64,000 nucleotides of DNA from Rhynchopus sp. YZ270_cl-10. Lineage: Eukaryota; Euglenozoa; Diplonemea; Diplonemida; Diplonemidae. Position 1 is the first letter of the stretch, and every line of letters begins with the position of its first letter. Below the pieces are notes generated by a model. The model saw only the letters and a list, made by a program, of their open reading frames with translations. It ran no database searches and was not told the origin of the DNA. Where the stretch lies: the NCBI GenBank assembly GCA_964035575.1, contig OZ037877.1, forward strand, positions 372,001-436,000, written 5' to 3'. The translations under genes and the position numbers were made by a program. This document shows positions 1 through 11,011 of this stretch, one piece after another.

Positions 1-352
1 CGGTACACCTTCAGCAGACTGCAGGATTGAGGAGCGAGCGGGAGTGCTGGGGAAACTTCCTCTCACGGCAGGCGGGTTTGCGGATGATTTTGAGTACAGT
101 GGACACCCCTCTACGACCCCCCCTCCGGGGGGGTCTACAGGGTGGTGGGGAGAAATCTCTCTCTCTCTTTTTTTTTTTTTTTTCCCCCTTTTTTTATTTA
201 TTTATACAGGGTTTCGCCCCGGTGGGGCGAAGCCCTGGGGCGAAATAAAATGTCATTTTTTCAGGAAAAGATTTTTTTAACGAAAAAAAATATTTTTCGC
301 CCCGGGGCGAACGCCCTGATTCTTAGCAGGAAAAAAAAACGAGGAAGGAGAA

Positions 353-406
353 AGTGGAGATTGCACAACTGTGGCAACTGCACCTACTCCAACAATTTAA
401 TCAAAG
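353..406 (-). repeat. Dispersed repeat family H4 (about 60 bp)
   Basis: A repeat reading GGAGATTGCACAACTGTGGC then a run ending in ACTCCAACAATTTATC on the plus strand. Copies: 353-406 and 58953-59015 in this orientation, and 22431-22494 and 48924-48986 inverted. All copies abut A- or T-runs on one side, which suggests spread by retroposition, but no polymerase III promoter boxes are recognisable. Confidence 0.75.
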
Positions 407-610
407 AAAAAGTAAAATATTTTTTTTTGTCAAAAAAAAAAAAAAAACTACTTGAACCCCCACCTCTGACGGGGGGGATTGAAGTACGGACTTCAATACA
501 TTTGACATCCGTGTTGCGGAGAACTGAACTCACAATCGGAGGGGATGGGGGTTGTGAGTGGTGGGCCAACACCGTGTTCTGTTGGAAATATTTTTTTTTT
601 GGGGGGATAA

Positions 611-650
611 AAAGGTTGACTTGAAATACAAAGCCCTCTCATGACAGTGC
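611..650 (+). repeat. Dispersed repeat family H2 (TTGAAATACAAAGCCCTCTC)
   Basis: About 40 bp with core TTGACTTGAAATACAAAGCC followed by CTCTCGTGAACAGTG. Copies at 611-650, 6463-6495 (diverged), 12011-12043 (diverged), 15450-15490, 23929-23963, 24632-24674, 26362-26395, 36250-36290 and 58531-58572. All are in the same orientation. The CTCTCGTG core is shared with family H1, and at 58486-58572 an H1 and an H2 copy stand side by side. Function unknown. Confidence 0.75.
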
Positions 651-735
651 GCCGAAAAGGGGGGTGGAAAAAGGGGTGGAAAAGGAAAGAAACAAAAATA
701 TAAGATGATGTACTTTGTGTGCACAGACATCTACA

Positions 736-822
736 CCACCTGAGTGTTACCCCGCGTATAGGGCCGTATAGGTCCGTACAGGCTCCCTATAGGCGCCTAT
801 TCGAGAGGTAAAAATCAGGTGG
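736..822. mobile_element. MITE-like element, CCACCTGA ends, 5-bp target duplication
   Basis: An 87-bp element begins CCACCTGAGTGTTACCCCGC and ends with the inverted equivalent GGTAAAAATCAGGTGG. It is flanked on both sides by CTACA (731-735 and 823-827), a perfect 5-bp target-site duplication. A second copy lies at 36970-37086. The interior is a series of short GTATAGG-type repeats and codes for nothing, so it must be non-autonomous. Confidence 0.7.
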
Positions 823-1250
823 CTACAATATAAAGCTGAAAGCGCAAAAACCCGCCTCACCGTTCCATCGGCGGACGCAGAGCACTGGGAAATAAAAGAA
901 ACACGCACAATGGGAAATACCAAAAATAAGATCATAGTGAACGAGAGAAATGCGTTTTGCTCCACATATTTTTTTGAAAAGCATGCAAGGGAGAGAGAGG
1001 AGAGGAAAAAGAGAGACAAATCATAGCAAATGAATACCACCCCCTTTTTTTTCTTTTTTGACACACTACTTTGTGAACAAAAAAAGTGTCACGTCGTTCA
1101 CTCCACCCAACGCTCCGCTACATCACCACCCCTACAGGTGTGAGGTAGTCTGTGAAGCGTCAACCCTTCTTTATTAACTACAAGAAGGGGGTAAGGCTAT
1201 ACACTGTGCAAGCACAAAAAAGTGAAGTTGAACAAAAATAAATAATAATC

Positions 1251-1319
1251 TGGTGCTCCGGGAGGGGTCGATATTGACAGGTCGCTGACAGGTCGTTGGC
1301 CGACTTCCGAAAAGCACCA
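1251..1319. mobile_element. Short inverted-repeat element TGGTGCT...AGCACCA
   Basis: A 69-bp element with ends TGGTGCT and AGCACCA and an interior of repeated GACAGGTCG units. Copies at 27552-27608 and 48360-48458 differ in the number of GACAGGTCG units. Flanks suggest target duplications of 5-6 bp: GTGGG at the 27.5-kb copy, GGAAAA at the 48-kb copy, and AATC here (imperfect). The first copy stands in spacer, the second inside an intron. Confidence 0.65.
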
Positions 1320-1616
1320 CAATCCAAAAACAATTGAACATCGATGAACCAAAGTCCATCAGAATCGTAGTACCGCTTTCATAAAAAAATGTTCGACCGT
1401 AAAAAAAAAAGGTCGAACTTCCAGAAAAATATCTCCTGAAAAATGTCGAACATTGTTACGGTCTAACATCACTGTAAATGTTCTACTGTAAAAAAAGGCC
1501 GAACTTACAGAAAAATCTTGAAAAGGTCGAACATTAGTACGGTCGATATTTTTTTTCACGAATCCGGTAGTGTCATTTCATCGTACGTAAGTGCGAAAGC
1601 ACAGTTAAAACAAAGA

Positions 1617-1660
1617 AAAGTTTATAAGATGATCCTAAGCCTCTCGTGCTTAGTCACCTT
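1617..1660 (+). repeat. Dispersed stem-loop repeat family H1
   Basis: About 45 bp: AAAAGTTTATAAGATGATCC followed by CTAAGC, loop CTCTCGT, GCTTAG, then TCACCTT. CTAAGC and GCTTAG can pair as a 6-bp stem with a 7-nt loop. Further copies, all on the same strand: 8123-8167, 8242-8267 (partial), 22053-22097, 27860-27904, 36022-36065, 40936-40980, 43772-43812, 48243-48287, 48715-48757, 48826-48870, 58486-58529, 58624-58660 and 58887-58927. Four of them lie just upstream of minus-strand start codons. Function unknown. Confidence 0.85.
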
Positions 1661-2136
1661 AATCAAAACGTGTTGAGGAGGAACCGATAAAGGGGGTTAT
1701 TTGAGTAAGCGACACACAATGGGTAGCATAACAACTAAAACGTAAGCTACCACATTGTTCGCCAAAGCAAAAAAAAACCTCCTTTAAAACCTATGTGATA
1801 ACAACAACTGCGGGAGAGGAGAGTTTAGTGGCTCGCTAAAGAATCATGAAGCAGGGAAAGAAGAAGAAAAAAAAAATACAAAGAAGACGCAAGTTTGTAA
1901 ACGATGAATCAAGGCTGTCCCCCCCCCAACCTAGACCCATCCTTTTTGGTTAGTGTACTTAGATAGTTACCGCACGTCGCTTTCAAAAAAATAATACAAA
2001 AAAATAACCCCCCCCTCCATGACGCAAGGGATCTTGTCTATGTAACAGAGCACAGAATGTCGGATCCTCACCCGCTGACAAAACCAAACAGCAAATCAAA
2101 CGGAATTTGGGAAGTGCAAAAAAAAAAAAAAAATAG

Positions 2137-2573
2137 AAAACGACTAGGATATGACAGTTAAATGAAATAAAGAAAACACTTTTTCGTTTATCGCACCGCA
2201 AAAGGTTTGTGTTTTTCACTGATGAATGTGAGTGATGTTAGTGGAAAACCAATACGCTAAAGAGGGCACGCACCATCCGTCGTTTTCCATTTCTATTCGT
2301 CAATGCTTGATAACACAAAAAAAAAATTGGAAGCCCCGTTTGGTGGACATAATTGATAATTGGCACATAAAAATATAAAATAGAAAACGACTTCATGATA
2401 GTTAAATGAAATAAACAAAACACTTTTTTCGTTTATCGCACCGCAAGGTTTGTGTTTTTCACTGATGAACCTGAGGTATATGTTAGTGGAAAAACCAATA
2501 CGCTAAAGCGGTCACGCATCATCCGTCGTTTTCCATTTCTATTCGTCAATGCTTGATAACACAAAAAAAAATC
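2137..2573. repeat. Direct duplication of about 190 bp
   Basis: Segments 2137-2329 and 2385-2573 are near copies of each other, sharing TCGTTTATCGCACCGCAA, then GTTTGTGTTTTTCACTGATG, and ending in CGTCAATGCTTGATAACAC plus an A-run. Small insertions and substitutions separate them, so the duplication is not fresh. No coding potential is seen. Confidence 0.8.
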
Positions 2574-2891
2574 GGGGGTGTTGTGTTGTGCTCCAGATGT
2601 CAGTCCGGCCGAGTCTGGCATTTCGAAAACCCGAGGCTCAACCCGAATTTTTCCGACTTTCCAAAAACTTGGCAAAGTCGAAAAAACTTGTCAACCCAAG
2701 TCAGCCCGACGACTCGATCGGATGACCGTCTGTCGTATGCTGTGTTCATTTTGTTCTTGTTTTCCTTATTCACAGCGTGTTTGCCACAAACCTGTTCTGA
2801 TCAAGAAGGACTGGAATATCCCTAAAGTGATTAAGATATTCTTTTCAATCGAAAGATGGAGTTTTCCACCAGCGTCGTCTCCTCTTTTTTG

Positions 2892-2946
2892 TTTTTTGAA
2901 AACTTGGTTGTATTAGTGTAGCCACCCTAGAGTGTGCTCCACTATT
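2892..2946 (+). repeat. Dispersed repeat family H3
   Basis: A 55-bp repeat, GAAAACTTGGTTGTATTAGT followed by GTAGCCACCCTAGAGTGTGC and TCCACTATT, bordered by T-runs on both sides. Further copies at 20231-20284 (inside the hAT element) and 44240-44289. This copy abuts the left edge of the cassette array. Confidence 0.75.
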
Positions 2947-3142
2947 GTTTTTTTTGTTTTCGTAACGCCAAACTCTTTAACCTTTTGTTTGCTTGATTGA
3001 GCTTACCGAATCGCTCAACTGCGATGGGAAGAATCGTGCGTGTTTTGATCTCGTCACTGTAATCATTCAGATGAAACTTCGAGATCTGAACCGCTACGAT
3101 AATTTGAGAAATCCAGAAAGCTTCAGAGATAATGAAATCCCC

Positions 3143-4556
3143 AGGGTGGGGCGCGAAAACGTAATCCAAATAAAACAATAATAAAGTAACGAAGCTGGTT
3201 ATCTATGAAATGTTTGAATCTAGAGAACTTTGACATATAGAACAGTGTGTCCCGCCGGCCCTAATCCGTTTGCGCGCAGTTGGGGGGGACCTCCGTGAGA
3301 ATGTCTTGCAGAGGACTCTTCACTGCTCCAGAGCAGGAAGACGTCCGACAGTACATAGCGAACATGGAGCCGTGAAGAGATGGATTTCGAGAGCCACGCG
3401 ACCAAAATAAACTTGCGTCACGCACTTGTAGTAAGCGACTTCTTGCTCTTGTGAACGGCTACTAAATCCTGAAGTGTAAAGGAACTATTGTGGTCATGGC
3501 AAACACAGCCAGGTCAAAGGGTTCGTCCCTGCCAGCGTCTGCAGAACAGTGGGAATGACGAACCCCTCAAGACGTGATATAGACAGAGAGTAGTTCGTTT
3601 TCTATGAGACCTGTCCAAAGGCAAGTAAACACGACGCATGTGACAGCTCACCGTAGTCCTTTCCCGTATTGGTGAGCCTCTTTCCAAAGAAGCAGCCACA
3701 ACCTTGCGCCGCTTCGCCATTCCGTTAATCCAAGATCGCAGACAATGCCTATCCAAACCTTCTGGCGATACATTGCCCTAGCACTTCATAGATGTGGTCG
3801 GTCCACAAACTTGAAGCAACGCATCTCGGGGAGGAGCGCAAGCCTACCGTCAGCAAGCAGCTAGTACATATAGCCTCGAAGCAGCGCATCACTTCCTGGT
3901 AGATCGATATAAGGACGGCCCGCTCCTGTGGTGGCAGCGATGTGTACAGCACAAATCCCGACCGCCGACTGCCACACATTCCCAAGCTAGGGCGGAAGAA
4001 GTGCCTGCGTCTAATCCATGCACTCCAGATGAACGCGCCATCTCTACAGCAGCAGCAGTGACCTACACCTTCAGCGCCATGTAGAATCGTGCACACGGAT
4101 CCGCTTCTCTTTGAGACGCTCCGCGCTGAAGACACCCGCATGGCAGCCAGTCGTAGCGAAAACTGCGGTGTGCACCTTCAGCACCTCTGCGGCACCAAGT
4201 GGGGGTCTCCATCCAGACAGTCTGGCGCCCATCCAGCAGATCAGCTACATCAGATAGGCCAGGTGAAGAGGATGACTTCTCCATGGAAGCAAGCGTAGCC
4301 GCCAAGGTATATCACGCGCGTTCACTTGCTAGGCCAGCCGAGGAATGGGAGAATCCACGCCAAGATCTCTCTGAAGTGCGGGAGGAAGTAGTGCGGTACC
4401 GTGATGGCAGAGCAGGAGAGGGCAGACACAACGACTTTACCAGGGAGGGATGTGCCCGACAACGAAGGGAACGCAGGCGTATCTGCACCACGAGAGGGTA
4501 GCAAAGAGAAACGTGAACCATGATACCGTAGGGAGTAACAAAGGTGTGGGAGGGCG
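3143..4556. repeat. Cassette body A, copy 1
   Basis: A 1.4-kb body present again at 9236-10650 with roughly 90 percent identity by eye, small insertions and deletions, and an added stretch near 10200-10290. The longest frame is 130 codons on the minus strand (3749-4141) and is not preserved in the second copy. No protein family is recognisable. I see it as non-coding or a decayed gene. Confidence 0.6.
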
Positions 4557-4765
4557 GGAGAAATTTTTAAATGTCATGGTCACGTTTTGCATAACATTGA
4601 AATCATATCACATGATTTGTGAGTCGGTTGCAGAAATCATCTCTCATGATTTCCGAATCGGTTGCAGAGTTGGCTAGCCGAAAACAAAAAGGCTGATATT
4701 TGGTTGCACAAAATATAATCCTTCTTTTGTTTTCGTAACGCCAAACTCTTTAACCTTTTGTTTGC

Positions 4766-5128
4766 TTGATTGAGCTTACCGAATCGCTCAACTGCGATGG
4801 GAAGAATCGTGCGTGTTTTGATCTCGTCACTGTAATCATTCAGATGAAACTTCGAGATCTGAACCGCTACGATAATTTGAGAAATCCAGAAAGCTTCAGA
4901 GATAATGAAATCCCCAACGCAGATCTCTGGCTTTCATATCCCAACGCAGGTGAGGAGTTCATCGGGATGAAGAAGGACGAGAACGACGGAGCAATGATGC
5001 CAGGAAGTCAGAAGAAGCAGCGGTATGCAAGGGAGAAAAAGGCAAGGGTTCGCGGCGTCCGTAACACAGGCATCCAGCGTGTCGCACACGGACTCACGCA
5101 GCAGGTCTGCCTCGTGCCACACGTATAA
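4766..5128 (+). other. Possible short coding segment entering body B from R1
   Basis: R1 carries a start codon followed by KLRDLNRYDNLRNPESF, which stays open through the R1/body junction and gives a 120-residue frame in this cassette. The same start opens a frame in the A cassettes that ends soon after the junction (stop near 3181), and in the second B cassette it ends at 11085. A CAG/GTGAGG sequence near 4947 could be a splice donor. The protein-like composition of the first 40 residues after the KLRD methionine is suggestive, but nothing matches a family I know. Confidence 0.25.
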
Positions 5129-8100
5129 AACATCACACTCACAGGCGGCTACCACGGCCGGCGCACACTGAGAGGCATCGTCGAACCACGAATCATCTGC
5201 TATCTCTTGCTGTACGTCACGCAGAAGGCGATCGGCATAGAAGGAACCTAGCTAGCATCAGGTTCATGAAGTGCCCTCCACCGGCCCGCCCACAAGCGAC
5301 CACAGACTCATCGCCGTTGTCAGACCGGAAAGTACGGAATACTAAGCGGCGCCTCGCAATCCCAAACACAGACACGACATCGGCACAGAACCTCAACAAA
5401 ACGGCAAAAACACGGAGGCTCTTACACATCGCCGCAATGGTGGTTGTTAGCGTCGCAAGACATACCGGAAAAGCGAACTGGCAGGGGCAGGAACAGCCGC
5501 ATATCCTAGACACCTAACACCAGGTAGACAGCCCCAAGAAGGACCGTGCTGCCACCATCCACAATCAGGATCGCCCTGGCGCCCAGGCGGGATGCCGGGA
5601 AGACAGTATGAACAACCAGAGTTGGAGAGTGTTGTGTACGTCCAGTTTGTTTGGTGGGTGGTCTCGCACCAGTCGATGCCTACACCACGCATGGCTGACG
5701 CAGACACCGGCGGCGGAGCGACACATCGCAGCGGCACTACAGGTCGTGCACACCTAGCATTGTCCTGGTGCTCGCCGCACGGGGCGCAGCGCAGATGAAG
5801 TCGCACGTGGGAAGGCTACACGGGGCTGCAGGCACAGCCACAGGCAAGGGCAGTCGCCGAGCCCGTAATATCACGTAGCCTGGTCGCAGGTGGTAGCGCA
5901 GTAGGATCCTACGCGTGCGAGGGTGCGAAGATGCGCTGTTCTAGCGGTCCGCCAAGTCCGGGTGTACACAGAGCTACACGGCGCAGGAGGGGAAGAGTGA
6001 CCGCCCGAAACAACCAACACTCGAGAAACTAAGTCAGGACACCGCAGCAGGAGAAAAACACCAAACCGACAGCGCCGCAAGACATACGACAAGCGAACAG
6101 GAAGGGGCGGGAGCATCAACATATCCTAGACACCCAAAACCGGCAGACAGCCCGAGAGGAAAGAGTATCCTGACACAAACAACCGAGAGAACCTAGAATA
6201 GGGCAGAGTATATATCGCACACCGACAGCCAGGCGAATAGAGATACACAAACTTCTGAATCTCAAACCACCCAGACACTCTTGGGTAAGGGCTCTATTCA
6301 CACAGGTGGACCAACAACTAGGGGAAAGCTGAATGCCTAAATACCCAAGACCCTCTCGGTTCGGACAGGGTCCCACCCACAGAGACATTCGAACGAACTG
6401 AGAGGAAGACACTACGCGACTCACAAATCAATCGGAAAACACTGCATGACAGAGGTCGATGTAACGTGAAATACAAAGCCACAAGTGGCAGTGTATAATT
6501 CAAGAAAATGAGATGGACTCAATCTTCACATACTAGCCATCTACGACACACATCACAAAGACTCCTCAGACCTGACCGAAGCAGAGGAGACCGTGAGAAC
6601 GAGGCGAGCAAGACGAGGCAGGGGAAAACGAAGAAAAGATTGAAGACACTAACGCAAATCCAGAAGGTCTTGTCGTGCACGGACCCACGCAGTGGCATGC
6701 GACGTGCCACACAAGGGAACATCGTACACACAGTCAGCAGCCACCACCATCGTGACACTGAGAGGCGTCGTTGAAACCACCACTTGCGCCGCAGATCAGC
6801 AGTACGGCCCGTAGAAGGTGTTCAGCACAGAAGGATCCTGCCCAGCATCAGGTTCACACAGTGCCCTCACCGGCTCGCTCACAAGCGATCACAGCCGCGT
6901 CGCCGTTAACAGCCCGGAAACTGCGGAAGTCCAAGCGGCCACAATCCCGAACACAGACACGACATCGCACATAGCCTCAACTGAGCGTCGACAAGCATGC
7001 CTGGGTAAGACGGCTACAGTCCTTCTAGACAAAGAAGTACCCACCACATCGGCCAGCACAACACGCGACGCCGCCAATGACAGTGCGGCCACCAGCCGCA
7101 ATCAGGATCGCTCTCCTGAGCGGGTCGTCGGGGGGATATGGTCTGAGATGTACAACCATGACTCGGGGAGCATCGTGTCCGTACGTCCATTGTGTAAGGT
7201 GCCTGGTCTCGTACTAGGGGATGCCCCCATAAACCACTACTGGCTGACGCATAAACACCCCAGCGGCACTACAGTTCGTGAACACCTACAGCATTGTCCT
7301 GGTGCTCGCCGCACGGGTGCACAGCGCAGATGAAGTCGTACGTGGGGAAGGTGTACACAGGGTAGCAGATGCGCACTTGCTGGGTACAGCAGGGGTAGAT
7401 GTCGTGCCCGCATCATTCCGTAGCCGGGTCGCGGGCGGTAGCGCAGTAGGACCCTACCACGTGCGTGGGTACGAAGATACGCTGTTCTAGCCAAGGTATC
7501 ACACACCACATAGATACCTCAGACCCGACAGATGCAACAGAGACAGGAAAGAACGCGGCAAAAAGACGAGGCACGGGAATAGGAGGACCGAAGGAAGGAA
7601 ATAGATTGAGGACACTTACACAAACCAAGCAGCACCCAAGGGCACAGACGACTCACAGAACGTAAGGAAGACGCACTATCATACACCACTGTAACTAAAC
7701 AGACGTCACAGCTACCAGAGGCGCACAGAAGAAGCGTCGCACAAAAGAAGTCGCAGCACCCACGGAAAGGTACTCGAAAGAAGAAATCGCAGCACCCAAG
7801 GAAATATCATTAAGGAAAACGTTAGGAGTCGCAGCACCCATCGGCACTCTCGCACAAACAGGCAGTCGGCGGATGAACTGAGAGGAACCGCCTGATAAGG
7901 AAGACATAAATGCAATTCTTGTCGTGAGAGGTGAGGCCCTAGACGATTGTGGCCCTCTAGGCGTAGAACCAGTTACACACAGAAGGAATCCATACCATCC
8001 ATTAAGCAATGAATAGGTAAGAAGAGTAGTATCACACAGGAGGGAGTCAGATCATTGGGAGGACAAGGAGGAAGACAAACTATCACAAACCACTGAAACG

Positions 8101-8873
8101 GCACAGTATGAATAAAATATAGAAAAGTTTTTAGGATGATCCTGAGCCTCTCGTGCTTAGTCGCCTTATCATTCGTTATCGCACAGCATCAGCCGCGCTG
8201 GCTTCTACAAGTTAATAATAATAAAGAGTGTAAGGTCAAAACAAGCCTCTCGTGCTTAGTCACCTCCATTAAGAATCCACACAGCACATACGCGGAGTCA
8301 CACAGATATACAGAAGTTACACCCCAGCAAATGTGGCGAAAGTCACACAGTTATATACAGACGCTGGCCCAAGTAAAGGCGGCGAAAGTCACACAGATAT
8401 ACAGACGCTGGCCCAAGTAAAGGCGGCGAAAGTCACACAGTTATATACAGACGCTGGCCCAAGTAAAGGCGGCGAAAGTCACACAGATATACAGACGCTG
8501 GCCCAAGTAAAGGCGGCGAAAGTCACACAGATATACAGACGCTGCACCTATGGATAGGCATTCGAGAACCATACAAGCAGTCAGACGAACTGCGAGGAAC
8601 CGTCTGATAAGGAAGACACCCAGGCAGCACCGTGCAATGAATAAGTAATCGAACATCAACCCCACAGAGAACTCAAGCCAGACATGTGCAGCAGACACCG
8701 GGGGAACAAAGCGAACAGGACGGGGCGGGAGGCGCCCAACCGCGAAATGAAAGGAGGGGTGGGAGGCTTTCTTTCTTTACTAGGGAGAGGGGAGGGGTTG
8801 GCTAGTCTCTACCACCTAGGTAAACCGACTGATATGCACAACAGTGAGGTCACAACTTATGACTTCTTCATCA
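4918..8873. repeat. Cassette body B, copy 1, with internal sub-repeats
   Basis: The body contains two diverged sub-copies of one sequence: landmark CACTGAGAGGC at about 5165 and 6755, and landmark CAGCGGCACTACAG at about 5730 and 7260. The second B body (11012-13992) repeats this, with landmarks at about 11260 and 12313, so four related sub-copies exist. Minus-strand reading gives recurring fragments such as VVSVFGI and AVHPCGEHQ, but in shifting frames. This fits decayed genes. The right part ends in a minisatellite. Confidence 0.6.
8337..8545 (+). repeat. Minisatellite, 44/46-bp units, about 5 copies
   Basis: Units read AAGTCACACAG, then TTATATACAGACG or ATATACAGACG, then CTGGCCCAAGTAAAGGCGGC. 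The 46- and 44-bp variants largely alternate. It lies near the right end of body B copy 1; body B copy 2 has a different minisatellite at the equivalent place. Confidence 0.85.
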
Positions 8874-9235
8874 TAGAAATTTTTAAATGTCATGGTCACG
8901 TTTTGCATAACATTGAAATCATATCACATGATTTGTGAGTCGGTTGCAGAAATCATCTCTCATGATTTCCGAATCGGTTGCAGAGTTGGCTAGCCGAAAA
9001 CAAAAAGGCTGATATTTGGTTGCACAAAATATAATCCTTCTTTTTGTTTTCGTAACGCCTACCTCTTTAACCTTTTGTTTGCTTGATTGAGCTTACCGAA
9101 TCGCTCAACTGCGATGGGAAAAATCGTGCGTGTTTTGATCTCGTCACTGAAATTCTTTCAGATGAAATTTCGAGATCTGAACCGCTACGATAATTTGAGA
9201 AATCCAGAAAGCTTCAGAGATAATGAAATCCCCAG

Positions 9236-10650
9236 GGTGGGCGCGAAAACATAATCATATAAGGTAATGAAGCTGGTTATCCATGAAATGTTTGAATCTA
9301 GAGAACCTTGACACATCGAACAGCGTGTCCCGCCGGCCCTAATCCGTATGAGCGCAGTTGGGGGGGGGACCTCCGTGAGAATGTCCTGCAGAGGACTCTT
9401 CACTGCTCCGGAGCAGGAAGACGTCCGACAGTACATAGCGAACCTGGAGCCGTGAAGAGATGGATTTCGATAGCCACGTGACCAATATAAACTTGCGGCA
9501 CTTCAAGGAACTACTGTGGTCATGGCAAACTCAGCCAGGGCCGCAATCCTGTTCAAGGGTTCGTACATGCCAGCGTCTGCGAACCTCTCAAGACGTGATA
9601 TAGACAGAGAGTTGTTCGTTTTCTATGAGACCTGTCCAAAGGCAAGTAAATACGACGCATGCGACAGCTCACCGTAGTCCTTTCACGTATTGGTGAGCCT
9701 CTTTCCAAAGAAGCAGCCACAACCCTGCGCCTCTTCGCCATACCGTTTATCCAAGATCGCAGACAATGCCTATCTAAACCCTCTGGCGATACATTGCCCT
9801 TGCACGTCGTAGATGTGGTCGATCCGCAAACTTGTAGTGACGCATCTCGGGGAGGAGCGCAAGCCTACCGTCAGTAAGCAGCTAGTACACATAGCCTCGA
9901 TGCAGCGCACTTCCTGGTAGATCGTGATAAGGACGGCCCGCTCAGTGGTGGCAGCGATGTACAGCACAAATCCCTACAACCGACTGCCACACATTCCCAA
10001 GCTACGGCGGAAAAAGTGCCTGCCTCTTATCCATGCACCCTAGATGAACGCGCCATCTCTACAGCAGCAGCAGCGTCCTACACCTTCAGCGACATGTAGA
10101 ATCGTGCACACGGATCCGCTTCTCTTTGAGACGCTCCGCGCTGAAGACACCCGCAGGGCAGCCAATCGTAGCGAAAACTGCGGTGTGCACCTTCAGCTCC
10201 TCGCGATGACGACCAGCCGTAAACGAGGATGGACAACGCGGTGTACATCGTCACCATGAATACGCCCAGTGTGAACTACCTCTACGGGGCCAAACGGAGG
10301 TCTCCATCCAGACAGTCTGGCGCCCATCCAGCAGGTCAGCTAGTCAGTGTAGGCCAGGTGAAGAGGAAGACTTCTCCATGGAAGCAAGCGTAGTCGACAA
10401 AGTATATCACGCGCGTTCACTAGCTAGGTCAGCCGAGGAATGGGAGGATCCACGCGAAGACCACTCCGAAGTGCGGGAGGGAATGTGCGGTACCGTGATG
10501 GCAGATAAGGAGAGGGCAGACACCACGAAATTACCCGGGAAGGATGTGCCCGTCAACGAAGGCAACGCAGGCGTATCTGCACCACGAGAGTGCAGCGAAG
10601 AGAAACGTGAACCATGATACCGTAGAGAGTTACTCAGGTGTGGGTGGGCG
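9236..10650. repeat. Cassette body A, copy 2
   Basis: Second copy of body A, between R1 (9041-9235) and R2 (10651-10816). It differs from copy 1 by scattered substitutions, deletion of about 70 bp near 9500, and an extra 75-bp segment near 10205-10280. No frame is conserved between the copies, which argues against a functional protein gene. Confidence 0.6.
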
Positions 10651-11011
10651 GGAGAAATTTTTAAATGTCATGGTCACGTTTTGCATAACATTGTAATCAT
10701 ATCACATGATTTGTGAGTCGGTTGCAGAAATCATCTCTCATGATTTCTGAATCGGTTGCAGAGTTGGCTAGCCGAAAACAAAAAGGCTGATATTTGGTTA
10801 CACAAAATATAATCCTTCTTTTGTTTTCGTAACGCCTACCTCTTTAACCTTTTGTTTGCTTGATTGAGCTTACCGAATCGCTCAACTGCGATGGGAAAAA
10901 TCGTGCGTGTTTTGATCTCGTCACTGAAATTCTTTCAGATGAAATTTCGAGATCTGAACCGCTACGATAATTTGAGAAATCCAGAAAGCTTCAGAGATAA
11001 TGAAATCCCCA

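Larger units (their letters stand above)
1..2947. other. Gene-free AT-rich spacer with dispersed short repeats
   Basis: No coding region is supportable here. The stretch holds long A/T runs, G/C-rich short inverted segments near 212-312 (repeats of CGCCCCGG), a trio of short related segments around 1385-1560 built on GGTCGAAC, and several dispersed repeats listed separately. Open frames here are short and rich in Phe/Lys/Ser, as expected from homopolymer DNA. Confidence 0.7.

Noticed and set aside
1617-1660. H1 repeat as a tRNA-derived SINE
   Set aside because: The minus strand has a weak A-box-like TGACTAAGC, but there is no B box and no cloverleaf, so the idea is unsupported.
8337-8545. 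Regular repeats that could suggest a CRISPR array
   Set aside because: Units are contiguous with no unique spacers, there are no cas genes, and the DNA is eukaryotic.
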